Positions 1-5,764 of a stretch of DNA of 5,785 nt are shown in pieces. The stretch lies in assembly GCA_026387085.1 (NCBI GenBank), contig JAPLMK010000044.1, positions 1 to 5,785 of the forward strand, read 5' to 3'. Source of the stretch: Candidatus Omnitrophota bacterium (GTDB lineage Bacteria; Ratteibacteria; UBA8468; MWAK01). Made by a program: the position numbers and the translations under genes. Position 1 is the first letter of the stretch; each line of letters starts with the position of its first letter. The notes below the pieces were generated by a model. It saw only the letters and a list, made by a program, of their open reading frames with translations. It searched no databases and was not told where the DNA came from.

Positions 1-314
1 ATTTCCGGTCCGGTAAGATAGCGGTAATAATAAGGATTTTCCGGAAGGTAGCCGATCTCGTTCTTAACCTCAATGCTTTGGTAGTCCCGGCCCAGAATTT
101 CAATCTGGCCGCTGGTGGGAAAAAGGAGGCCGAGGATTAGTTTCAGGGCGGTTGTCTTTCCGCTGCCGTTGGGACCTAATAGGCCGAATATTTCACCTTC
201 CTTTATTTCCAGGGAAAGATTGTCCAGGGCCACGATATCTTTCTTGCGACCCAGATGGAAGATTTTGGTCAGTCCTTCGATACGCAACGCAGTGGCTTTT
301 TCACTTATTTCCAT
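1..314 (-). CDS. ABC transporter ATP-binding protein, N-terminal part (runs off the left edge)
   Basis: Reading the minus strand from an ATG at 314 gives 104 open codons before the window ends, so the C-terminal part (signature motif, Walker B, switch His) is not visible. Residues 11-35 form the usual first beta-strands with an aromatic A-loop candidate (F19). Residues 47-55 are a perfect Walker A, GPNGSGKTT. The Q-loop region around 88-100 reads GYLPENPYYYRYL, with Glu (E92) in place of the usual Gln. In my knowledge of the family, this LPE-x-P-Y/F form occurs in CcmA/YxlF/NatA-like ATPases of ABC exporters with separate permease subunits. The partner permease is probably the next gene to the left. 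The substrate cannot be told. The gene begins 30 bp after the purD stop, on the same strand. There is no Shine-Dalgarno before the ATG, but a good promoter lies immediately upstream. Confidence 0.93.
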   Translation of the reverse strand, partial: MEISEKATALRIEGLTKIFHLGRKKDIVALDNLSLEIKEGEIFGLLGPNGSGKTTALKLILGLLFPTSGQIEILGRDYQSIEVKNEIGYLPENPYYYRYLTGPE

Positions 315-324
315 AATTTTAGAT

Positions 325-353
325 ATTTTAGCAGAAATGTTTTTTCAAGTCAA
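325..353 (-). promoter_or_regulatory. Candidate sigma70-type promoter for the ABC transporter gene
   Basis: On the minus strand, TTGACT (348-353) and TAAAAT (325-330) are separated by exactly 17 bp, each differing from consensus at one position (TTGACA, TATAAT). The -35 box overlaps the last codons and stop of purD. A start of transcription about 7 nt past the -10 would fall near 318, only a few bases before the ATG at 314, implying a very short or absent leader. This fits the lack of a Shine-Dalgarno there. The region is AT-rich, so chance similarity is possible. Confidence 0.5.
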
Positions 354-1646
354 ATTTTTCGGGTGATTTCCGGATTGGCGTAGCGCTTTCTGGCCGATAT
401 CCCTGCGGAAATAGGCTCCGGCAAAATTGATTTTGCTGACGCCGAGGTATGCGTTTGCGATTGCCTGGGTCAGGTTTTTGCCGAATCCGGTGATGTTCAG
501 GACCCGCCCGCCGCTGGTCAGCGTTTTCCGGCCTTTTTTTGTTGTTCCGGCGTGAAAAACCAGTACGTTCCGAAGTTCGGATGCTGTTTTCAGCCCGCTT
601 ATTTCTTGGTTTTTTTGGTAAGGACCCGGGTAACCGGCCGCAGTCATTACGACCGAACAGGCACTGCCTTTCCGAAAAACAGGTTTGGTCCGTAAAAGAT
701 TCCCCTGGGCTGTTGTCAGCAGTAATTGAAGCAGGTCGCCTTCAAATAGGGGGATGATGGCCTGGGTTTCCGGGTCTCCGAACCGGGCGTTAAATTCCAG
801 AAGCTGGGGTCCCTCGCTGGTGAGGATGAGGCCGGCGTATAAGATGCCTTGATAAGTGATACCTTCTTCGGCTAACCCGGAGATGGTCTTTGCTATCATA
901 TCCTGGATGACCTGCCGTTTAACTGAAGGCAGGAGGAATGGATTGGGGGCCACCGCGCCCATGCCGCCGGTGTTTGGCCCGAGATCATTTTCGCCTATTT
1001 TTTTATGGTCCTGCGCCGGCGGAAAAGAGTGATACTTTTTGCCGTCGGTGATTGCCAGGAGCGAAACTTCTTCGCCGTTCAGTTTTTTTTCGATAATCGC
1101 TTTTTTACCGGCGGATTTAAAAATTTTATGCGAAAATATTTGTTTCAGCGCCGCTTCTTTTTCGGGCCGGGTATCGCAGATAAAAACACCTTTTCCGGCG
1201 GCCAGGCCGTCCACCTTGATTACCGCGGGTTTTCCGCCCCATTTTTCCAGGATAGACCGGCCCTCCGAAAGCGAGGCGGCCACTTGGAATTCCGCGGTAG
1301 GTATCCGGTGGCGGACCATGAATTTTTTGGCAAAAATTTTGGATGTTTCCAGCTGGGCCGCTGCCTGGTTGGGCCCGAAAATAGGCAGGCCTTTTTTTTG
1401 AAAGAGGTTTACAATACCTTTGGCCAGGGGCGTTTCCGGCCCGACGACGGTTAAGTCGATCCGTTCTTTTTCGGCAAAAGAGAGGAGGGAATCGATTTCG
1501 TCGGCCGGAATGGGAATGTTTTTTCCTACTTCAGAGGTTCCGGCATTTCCCGGCGCGATGTAAAGACGGCTTATTTCCGGTGATTGCGCAATTTTCCAGG
1601 CCAGCGCGTGCTCCCGGCCGCCGGAACCGATAATCAGGCATTTCAT
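345..1646 (-). CDS. purD: Phosphoribosylamine-glycine ligase (GAR synthetase, PurD)
   Basis: This 433-aa protein has the full family length and architecture. It joins 5-phosphoribosylamine and glycine using ATP in the second step of de novo purine synthesis, in the cytoplasm. The N-terminal domain opens with IIGSGGREHALAWK (residues 5-18) and carries VGPETPLAKG (68-77). The ATP-grasp domain shows VIKVDGLAAGKGV (142-154), GPNTGGMGA (223-231) and the metal-binding strand LEFNARFGDPETQ (283-295). The C-terminal domain has the usual MTAAGYPGPY and GGRVLNITGFG stretches. The ATG at 1646 is preceded by GGAGAG at 1651-1656 and overlaps the true end of the CPBP gene as ATGA. No other purine gene is visible, so it sits in a mixed operon rather than a pur cluster. 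I see no purine riboswitch upstream. Confidence 0.98.
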   Translation of the reverse strand: MKCLIIGSGGREHALAWKIAQSPEISRLYIAPGNAGTSEVGKNIPIPADEIDSLLSFAEKERIDLTVVGPETPLAKGIVNLFQKKGLPIFGPNQAAAQLETSKIFAKKFMVRHRIPTAEFQVAASLSEGRSILEKWGGKPAVIKVDGLAAGKGVFICDTRPEKEAALKQIFSHKIFKSAGKKAIIEKKLNGEEVSLLAITDGKKYHSFPPAQDHKKIGENDLGPNTGGMGAVAPNPFLLPSVKRQVIQDMIAKTISGLAEEGITYQGILYAGLILTSEGPQLLEFNARFGDPETQAIIPLFEGDLLQLLLTTAQGNLLRTKPVFRKGSACSVVMTAAGYPGPYQKNQEISGLKTASELRNVLVFHAGTTKKGRKTLTSGGRVLNITGFGKNLTQAIANAYLGVSKINFAGAYFRRDIGQKALRQSGNHPKNLT

Positions 1647-1738
1647 ATTGCTCTCCGGATAAGGATGACGAACAGGGTAGCGACAGTATTGTTAACCATG
1701 TGCAGCGTGATGGAGGGCCAGAGGGAACCGGTTTTTTC
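1643..1738 (-). pseudogene. Severed in-frame C-terminal end of the CPBP protease gene
   Basis: Directly after the TAA at 1739-1741, the same minus-strand frame stays open for 31 codons and ends in TGA at 1643-1645. It begins EKTGSLWPSITLHMVNN and ends with a hydrophobic helix and two arginines. In full-length numbering, H273 and N277 supply the HxxxN third motif of CPBP proteases, and the preceding segment matches the usual family run (LAYLY-E-x-TGSLW) with the stop in place of a Tyr. The TGA overlaps the purD ATG as ATGA, the spacing expected of an intact, coupled operon gene. The full protein would be 291 residues counting the interrupted position. I see no frameshift, only one changed codon. 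Confidence 0.85.
1651..1656 (-). promoter_or_regulatory. Ribosome binding site of purD
   Basis: GGAGAG on the minus strand, with GGAG lying 6 nt before the purD ATG, fixes that start. It lies inside the last codons of the interrupted CPBP gene. It would allow purD to be translated independently even though ribosomes on the CPBP gene stop 93 nt earlier. Confidence 0.75.
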
Positions 1739-2518
1739 TTAAAGATAAGCCAGGACCATTGCCAGGAAAAAGATGGGGAGAAAGGCGACCAGCGATTGGT
1801 GCAACGCCGCAAAAAGCAGGCTGGAATAGATCATGGAGCGCCGGGGACCGAAACTGTTGCGCAGTGTTCCGAAAAGAAAACCCCGGAAGATTATTTCCTC
1901 CAGCAGCGGCGCAATCAGACCGACGACAATCAGGAAGAGCAGCGAAATGGGCAGTGAGGTTAATCCCATCAGCAGATTATAAATTTCCTGTTCCGGTAGA
2001 AGAGTTTTCTGGAAAAGGCCGAGTAATGCTCCGAAGAGCGCCAGGACCGGCAGGATGGAGAGGTACGCCCAGAAGCCGGCGCGTAAATATTCCCGGCGCC
2101 AGGTGTTTAAACCCAATTGCCAGATTCCGACGTAGCGCTTCCCCAGAAGACAGAAGATGGCAAAAGCCAGGCTTATTTCGATGGCGAGGGTTTGAATGAG
2201 CGTTCTTAAGGCCTGAACGTTAAGGGAGGGATGGGCATCTGTTTTTGGAAGCACCAGAGTGAAAAAAAAGAGCAAAATGCCGGCGCAAAATAAGGCAAGC
2301 AATCCTACCGGAAAAAGCAGGTTGAGGTTCCAGGCGACCGGCACCGCGCTGATTGAAGGAGGTTTAGGTTCGTGGCGTAAAAAACGGCGCAGGTTTATAA
2401 ATAACGCGTAAACGGAGCCGATGAGCAGGAAAACGGAAATCAATCCGATTAAAGAGGCCCAGAGATTTTCCGGGGTGAACACTTTCTGTATTTCGGTTTG
2501 AAGGTAGTTTTGTTCCAT
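1739..2518 (-). CDS. CPBP family intramembrane metalloprotease, ended early by an in-frame stop
   Basis: The 259-aa open frame encodes a very hydrophobic protein with several probable membrane segments (about residues 20-42, 66-90, 108-126, 145-168, 190-206, 229-258). It carries the first two catalytic motifs of the CPBP (CAAX protease and bacteriocin-processing, formerly Abi) family: EEIIFR at 207-212 (E207, E208, R212) and FAALH at 236-240 (H240). Motif three is missing from this frame because a TAA occurs at codon 260 (1739-1741). The same frame continues beyond the stop with the missing motif (see the 1643-1738 entry). Family members cleave prenylated or other membrane substrates, or mature peptides; the substrate here is unknown. 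The ATG at 2518 lies 17 bp after the pilT stop and has no clear Shine-Dalgarno, so translation may depend on pilT. As written, the product lacks a conserved active-site His and Asn and is probably inactive. Confidence 0.88.
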   Translation of the reverse strand: MEQNYLQTEIQKVFTPENLWASLIGLISVFLLIGSVYALFINLRRFLRHEPKPPSISAVPVAWNLNLLFPVGLLALFCAGILLFFFTLVLPKTDAHPSLNVQALRTLIQTLAIEISLAFAIFCLLGKRYVGIWQLGLNTWRREYLRAGFWAYLSILPVLALFGALLGLFQKTLLPEQEIYNLLMGLTSLPISLLFLIVVGLIAPLLEEIIFRGFLFGTLRNSFGPRRSMIYSSLLFAALHQSLVAFLPIFFLAMVLAYL

Positions 2519-2535
2519 CGCGCGGCATATCTTTG

Positions 2536-3630
2536 TTACATTCCGATGATTCGGGTTTCCTCGTCCAGAAAGATGCCTTTAAGGTTCATTTGGAGCGCAT
2601 CGGGGTTGGGGCTGATGGCTAAGGCCGATTCCCGGGTAACCTTTTTCTCCTGAATTAACTTGATCAGCGCTTCGTTGAATGTTTGCATGCCGATATTTTT
2701 TTCCGTTCTCATTCCGGTCGGAATTTTCAGAAGTTGATTCTCCTGGACTAATTTGATAATGGTAGGGGTGGAAATCATGACTTCTACGGCCGGCAGTAGG
2801 CCGGTTTGGTCTGCCCGGGGCAGAAGTTTTTGACAAATAGTGGCTTTAATGTGGTAAGCCAGCTGTTTCCGGACTTGTTCGTGTGATTGGCTCGGGAAGA
2901 AATCCAGGATGCGGGTGAAGATACTTATGGTGTCCAGAGCGTGAACCGTGGAAAGGACAAGATGACCGGTTTCCGAAGCGGAGAGCGCCGCTTCAAACGT
3001 TTCCGGGTCTCTCATTTCTCCGATGACGATGATGTCCGGGTCCTCGCGCATTACGTATTTCAGGGCGTTATGAAAGGAGGTGGTGTCGATGCCTATTTCA
3101 CGCTGGTTAACGATAGATTTTTTATCGGTATAGATATATTCTATCGGGTCTTCTACGGTCATGATGTGAACCTGTTGGTTTTGATTGATGTATTCCACCA
3201 GGGCCGCTATAGTAGTCGATTTTCCGGAACTGGTTGGTCCGGCAACCAGCACCAGTCCGCTGTCAAACCGGCTGATTTCAGCCAGGACCGGCGGTAGACC
3301 CAAATCTTCAAACCGGGGTATTTTGGTTTGGACTAAGCGCATTGCGATACCGATTTCTCCGCGCTGAAAATAGACATTAATACGGAACCGGCCCAAGTCC
3401 GGAAAGGTGTGTCCGAAATCAAGTTCTTTGTTAACGGTTAACTTTTCCTGCTGTTCCGGGAGCGCGATGGTGTCCAGAAAATTTTTCAGGTCCGGAGGCG
3501 TAATCGGAGGCAACTCGGTAAAAATCAGGATATTATTGATTCGCAAAACAGGCGGCCGGCCAACCTTCAGGTGTAAGTCAGTCGCTTTTTTTTCTAAGCA
3601 CAATTGTATAATTTCAATTAAGTTTGCCAT
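2536..3630 (-). CDS. pilT: PilT/PilU-type twitching motility ATPase (type IV pilus retraction)
   Basis: This 364-aa protein is the usual length of PilT and lacks the long N-terminal extension of PilB/GspE. PilT forms a cytoplasmic hexamer at the pilus base and powers retraction of type IV pili, giving twitching and often DNA uptake. The N-terminal PAS-like domain (1-110) carries the typical ATDLHLKVGRPPVLRI opening (16-31). The ATPase core shows Walker A GPTSSGKST (131-139), the Asp box TVEDPIE (158-164), Walker B IIVIGEMRDPET (200-211, with E205) and the His box GHLVLSTVH (222-230). The arm and C-terminal domain follow, with QKLLPRADQTGLLPAVEVM (267-285). The end lacks an obvious AIRNLIRE motif, the position being read as PTIIKLVQENQL (289-300), so PilU or a related paralog is possible. 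The ATG at 3630 lies 10 bp after the preceding stop in AT-rich sequence with no Shine-Dalgarno. No other pilus gene is in view. Confidence 0.93.
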   Translation of the reverse strand: MANLIEIIQLCLEKKATDLHLKVGRPPVLRINNILIFTELPPITPPDLKNFLDTIALPEQQEKLTVNKELDFGHTFPDLGRFRINVYFQRGEIGIAMRLVQTKIPRFEDLGLPPVLAEISRFDSGLVLVAGPTSSGKSTTIAALVEYINQNQQVHIMTVEDPIEYIYTDKKSIVNQREIGIDTTSFHNALKYVMREDPDIIVIGEMRDPETFEAALSASETGHLVLSTVHALDTISIFTRILDFFPSQSHEQVRKQLAYHIKATICQKLLPRADQTGLLPAVEVMISTPTIIKLVQENQLLKIPTGMRTEKNIGMQTFNEALIKLIQEKKVTRESALAISPNPDALQMNLKGIFLDEETRIIGM

Positions 3631-3640
3631 AATAAAATTG

Positions 3641-4384
3641 TTATTTAGTAATAAAGTATTCGGTCCCGGTATTTTTTTTTAAAATTTGGCCGGCATTGTC
3701 TGCTTTCTTTTTATCTTTGAAATTTCCGACGCGGACCGGATAACTGACGGAAAGGTCAAGCGCCCGGGTGAGGTATGCCTCGTAACCTTTGGAGTTGAGT
3801 TCCTCGGCTACTTTTTCCGCCCGGCTTAAATCTACGAAAGAACCGATTTGAATAGTGTATGGTCCTGATTCCCGGTTCAGGAATTGGGTTGCTTTTTCGG
3901 CTTCACTACTGAACGGATAACGCCGCCGCAAGCGGTTCATGATGGTCAAGGATTCCTGGGGTTCATGATTCTTGTTTTTCCGGAACAGCGTTTCGGCCAG
4001 GCCGAACAAGGCGGCCGGTTGGTACGGGCTGTTTGGAAAATCTTTGGAAAACTGACGGAAAAATTTTTCGCTTTCAATGAGAGAGCCGTTTTTACTTTTC
4101 AGGTATGCCAACGCCAACAGGCTGCGTTCATTTTCCGGACCGGAAAGCAGGGTTTGCCAGATATTTTCGGCTTTTCGCGCTTCGCCTGATTCCTGGTAGC
4201 AGATTCCCAGAAAATAATTTTCAGTCGGAGTCAGGGTTTTGCTTGCGCTGTAATTTTGAATTGCTTCCCGGTATGACCCTTTCAAAATCAGCCCTTCGAT
4301 GGTTTCGGCAGGCCAGGAAACAGATTTTAACAGCAGAACAAAAGGGATTATTCCAATCAGAATTTTTTGCGGGGTTAGTTTCAT
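3641..4384 (-). CDS. Exported TPR-like protein with a C-terminal SPOR domain
   Basis: I choose the ATG at 4384 (247 aa). A TTG at 4396 would add four residues but has no better ribosome site. Residues 1-20 look like a signal peptide or anchor: basic start MKLTPQK, hydrophobic core ILIGIIPFVLLL, possible cleavage near PAE at 25-27. Residues about 30-170 are helical and TPR/YbgF-like, for example NYFLGICYQESGEARKAENI (56-75) and the repeat with FPNSPYQPAALFGLAETLF (116-134). Residues 174-247 are a clear SPOR domain, starting GPYTIQIGSFVDLSRAEKVA and including YPVRVGNFKDKKKA (215-228). SPOR domains bind denuded septal peptidoglycan, so the protein probably acts in the periplasm at the division site or in envelope maintenance. 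It lies 10 bp upstream of pilT in the same operon. The exact role is not known. Confidence 0.88.
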   Translation of the reverse strand: MKLTPQKILIGIIPFVLLLKSVSWPAETIEGLILKGSYREAIQNYSASKTLTPTENYFLGICYQESGEARKAENIWQTLLSGPENERSLLALAYLKSKNGSLIESEKFFRQFSKDFPNSPYQPAALFGLAETLFRKNKNHEPQESLTIMNRLRRRYPFSSEAEKATQFLNRESGPYTIQIGSFVDLSRAEKVAEELNSKGYEAYLTRALDLSVSYPVRVGNFKDKKKADNAGQILKKNTGTEYFITK

Positions 4385-4402
4385 TGAAGGCCACAATGTT
4401 AC

Positions 4403-4440
4403 AGGCGTTCCGCCTTTGCCGTGATTTTAGCGGAAGGCGG
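4403..4440 (-). promoter_or_regulatory. Competing hairpins in the gap before the SPOR gene
   Basis: In the roughly 70-bp gap between the omega-like gene and the SPOR gene, a 7-bp perfect inverted repeat (4410-4416 with 4434-4440, 17-nt loop) shares its 3' arm with a second, tight 5-bp hairpin (4403-4407 with 4411-4415, 3-nt loop). The two cannot form together. No U-tract follows, so this is not an intrinsic terminator. It may be a processing or attenuation structure, or chance. Confidence 0.3.
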
Positions 4441-4452
4441 TGTTTGTGTTAC

Positions 4453-4641
4453 CTATTCCTTGGGAGTTTCCGGTTTTTCCAGCACTTCCCGGAACGCTTC
4501 GCTGATCGGGTCGGTTTTTCGAAAATTAAGCCGGTTCCGATCCGTCTGGTGAGCCCGTTCCGATAATTCTACTAACATCCGGTAGATATTGGTTTCCCGG
4601 GGAATCTTGTCTAGAACTTTCAGCGCTTCGTATTCTGTCAT
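4453..4641 (-). CDS. Small protein, possible RNA polymerase omega subunit (RpoZ-like)
   Basis: A 62-aa protein begins at the ATG at 4641. The Shine-Dalgarno AGGAG at 4650-4654 sits 8 nt before this ATG and overlaps an in-frame GTG at 4650, so that longer start is rejected. It is charged and helical, with no membrane segment. The segment NIYRMLVELSERAHQ resembles the omega pattern of an aromatic/Arg start followed by LVxxAxxRA, and the later ISEAFREVLEKP recalls the IALxEIxxGK part of omega. The length, and first place in the operon behind a strong promoter with the best ribosome site in the window, fit a housekeeping omega subunit that helps assemble RNA polymerase. The match is by eye and weak: the usual KPTxIAL run is changed to KTDPISEAF. 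It should otherwise be read as a conserved hypothetical. Confidence 0.7.
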   Translation of the reverse strand: MTEYEALKVLDKIPRETNIYRMLVELSERAHQTDRNRLNFRKTDPISEAFREVLEKPETPKE

Positions 4642-4649
4642 CTTCACCA

Positions 4650-4654
4650 CTCCT
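4650..4654 (-). promoter_or_regulatory. Ribosome binding site of the omega-like gene
   Basis: AGGAG on the minus strand, 8 nt before the ATG at 4641, decides the start of the small gene against the two in-frame GTG codons that lie closer to or inside it. Confidence 0.75.
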
Positions 4655-4680
4655 ATTTTAGTTTAAGATTTGAACTATGT

Positions 4681-4710
4681 ATTATACTCTCTTATGGCTT
4701 TAAAAAGCAA
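4681..4710 (-). promoter_or_regulatory. Promoter of the omega-like/SPOR/pilT/CPBP/purD operon
   Basis: On the minus strand a perfect TATAAT lies at 4681-4686. TTGCTT at 4705-4710, 18 bp upstream, is a weak -35 candidate. Transcription would start near 4674, giving a leader of about 33 nt that contains the AGGAG site of the first gene. The -35 candidate lies in the U-tract of the preceding terminator, so terminator and promoter are fused end to end. All following minus-strand genes are closely spaced, consistent with one operon from this promoter. Confidence 0.65.
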
Positions 4711-4741
4711 ACCCGGTTAAGCGGATTCAGTTCAACCGGGT
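4701..4741 (-). terminator. Intrinsic terminator of the nucleotidyltransferase gene
   Basis: Read on the minus strand, ACCCGGTT (4734-4741) and AACCGGGT (4711-4718) form a perfect 8-bp, GC-centred stem with a 15-nt loop. A U-rich tract follows (TTGCTTTTTA, down to 4701). It begins about 24 nt after the stop of the nucleotidyltransferase at 4766, where a Rho-independent terminator would be expected. The loop is longer than typical. Confidence 0.75.
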
Positions 4742-4765
4742 AAACTCCGCAGAACGAAACCAGTT

Positions 4766-5479
4766 TTACGGGGTAAACCGGCCGGTATTGATGTCCTGTT
4801 TTGCCTGCTGGTAGGTGAAGATGGTTCCGATGTCAAGCCAGTATCCGGTGTGCCGATAAGCAAAGAAAGGTTCTTTATTTTTTATCAGCAACGGAAAAAA
4901 ATCTCTTTCCAGGGAATAATCCTTCCCCTTTGGAATTTGGGCGATTATTTCCGGTTCCAGGAGATAGATTCCGGCGTTAATCCAGGCCTTTTTAATTAAA
5001 CCTTTTGGCTTTTCGCGGAATTCTTGCACCCGGTTGTCTTCGGAAGTAATGATGAGTCCGTAGCGTTGCGGGTCGGGAACACAGACCGTTGCGATGGTGA
5101 CGGCTGCCTGATTTTGGCGGTGGAATTCGGCCATCGCGGAAAGGTTCAGGTTGGTGAGTATATCACCGTTAAAGATAAAGGTTGTGTCCGTCAGAAGGGG
5201 TGAAGCGAGAGCAACCGCGCCGCCGGTGCCCAGCGGTTTATCTTCAACTACGACCTCTACTTTCATCTGCGGTGGTTTCAGGCGGGCCAGCGCATCCTGG
5301 AATTTTTGGCTGTGGTAACCCAAGCCCAGCGCTACTTCTTGGAAGTTATGGTTTTCCAGCAGTTTCAACTGGTACCAGAGGAACGGTTTTCCGGCTAAGG
5401 GCAGGAGCGGTTTCGGAACCAGGTTGGTCAGAGGACGCATCCGTGTTCCTAAGCCCCCCAGCAGAATGTAGGCTTTCAC
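4766..5479 (-). CDS. Sugar-1-phosphate nucleotidyltransferase (NTP_transferase family)
   Basis: This 237-aa protein transfers a nucleoside monophosphate from NTP to a sugar 1-phosphate, making an activated sugar for envelope polysaccharide. The signature loop GGLGTRMRPLT is at 8-18, followed by PKPLLP (22-27, with K23). The nucleotide and sugar sites appear as EDKPLGTGGA (79-88), NGD (104-106, metal-binding D106), REKPKG (155-160), NAGIY (168-172) and YWLDIGT (213-219). There is no C-terminal left-handed beta-helix, so it is the short form, like HddC (heptose guanylyltransferase) or MurU. The sequence does not decide base or sugar. The start is GTG at 5479; no ATG lies in frame nearby and no Shine-Dalgarno is visible. 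It appears to be a single-gene unit closed by the terminator at 4701-4741, and is divergent from the B12 riboswitch. Confidence 0.93.
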   Translation of the reverse strand: MKAYILLGGLGTRMRPLTNLVPKPLLPLAGKPFLWYQLKLLENHNFQEVALGLGYHSQKFQDALARLKPPQMKVEVVVEDKPLGTGGAVALASPLLTDTTFIFNGDILTNLNLSAMAEFHRQNQAAVTIATVCVPDPQRYGLIITSEDNRVQEFREKPKGLIKKAWINAGIYLLEPEIIAQIPKGKDYSLERDFFPLLIKNKEPFFAYRHTGYWLDIGTIFTYQQAKQDINTGRFTP

Positions 5480-5547
5480 GTATGATAGTTTAACGTATAT
5501 TGTAAGTTGCGGGCAAATAGATTTTTTTAAATTACCGGAGTGTTGTT

Positions 5548-5577
5548 TTGACGTTTACCGTTCAGGTGAAGTAAAAT
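5548..5577 (+). promoter_or_regulatory. Candidate promoter driving the cobalamin riboswitch
   Basis: On the plus strand TTGACG (5548-5553) and TAAAAT (5572-5577) are 18 bp apart, each one base from consensus. A start near 5584 would place the aptamer's P1 stem about 10 nt into the RNA, the arrangement expected for a riboswitch promoter. Flanking sequence is AT-rich. The same gap (5480-5593) must also hold the divergent promoter of the nucleotidyltransferase, for which I see only a weak TACAAT at 5499-5504. Confidence 0.65.
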
Positions 5578-5593
5578 ATAAAAATATTAAAAT

Positions 5594-5764
5594 GGTGAGC
5601 GCTCGGGAAGACGGTGTAAATCCGTCGCGGACCCGCCGCTGTAACCGGGAACGAAAGCCGTTATCAAGACCACTGCTCCTTACAGGGCGGGAAGGCGCGG
5701 CCGGTAGGTGTAAAAAGCCCGGAAGCCAGAAGACCGGCTCATCAGAATAGTTATCCTCGTGGAT
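5594..5764 (+). ncRNA. Cobalamin (B12) riboswitch
   Basis: The conserved core reads in order: GGGAAGACGGTGTAAATCC (5605-5623), ACCCGCCGCTGTAACCGG (5631-5648), CCACTG (5670-5675), GGGCGGGAAGGCG (5685-5697) and the B12 box AAGCCAGAAGACCGGC (5723-5738). P1 closes the aptamer by a perfect 7-bp pairing of 5594-5600 with 5737-5743, one pair being G-U. After it, ATCC-TCGT-GGAT (5753-5764) forms a small hairpin whose loop UCGU is exactly complementary to ACGA at 5651-5654, the expected L5-L13 kissing loop that links ligand binding to expression. No terminator is seen before the window ends, so control may be by ribosome-site occlusion, but the expression platform is cut. The controlled gene is off the right edge; usual targets are B12 uptake or synthesis genes or B12-independent isoenzymes. 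Confidence 0.96.

Noticed and set aside
1005..1454. Long plus-strand open frames opposite purD
   Set aside because: They are antisense shadows of a clearly conserved purD. Their proteins are Phe/Arg-rich with no recognisable domain or ribosome site.
1728..1741. Programmed frameshift at the A-run beside the CPBP stop
   Set aside because: The family match continues in the same frame on both sides of the TAA, so no frame change is needed, and the A6 run lies after the stop.
1739..1741. Selenocysteine or pyrrolysine recoding of the CPBP stop
   Set aside because: The codon is TAA, which neither system uses.
1531..1812. A 93-codon minus-strand open frame across the CPBP/purD junction
   Set aside because: It is out of frame with both genes, its protein has no family pattern, and the real CPBP frame in the same place restores a known motif.
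4385..4396. TTG start adding four residues to the SPOR protein
   Set aside because: No ribosome site supports it, and the ATG at 4384 gives a normal signal-peptide start.
4105..4566. A 153-codon plus-strand open frame
   Set aside because: It runs antisense through the SPOR gene, the gap and the omega-like gene. The minus-strand genes have domain, promoter and ribosome-site support.
5505..5515. Small hairpin TTGC-GG-GCAA followed by a T-run as a terminator
   Set aside because: The stem is only 4 bp with a 2-nt loop and lies upstream of the riboswitch promoter with no plus-strand gene before it.
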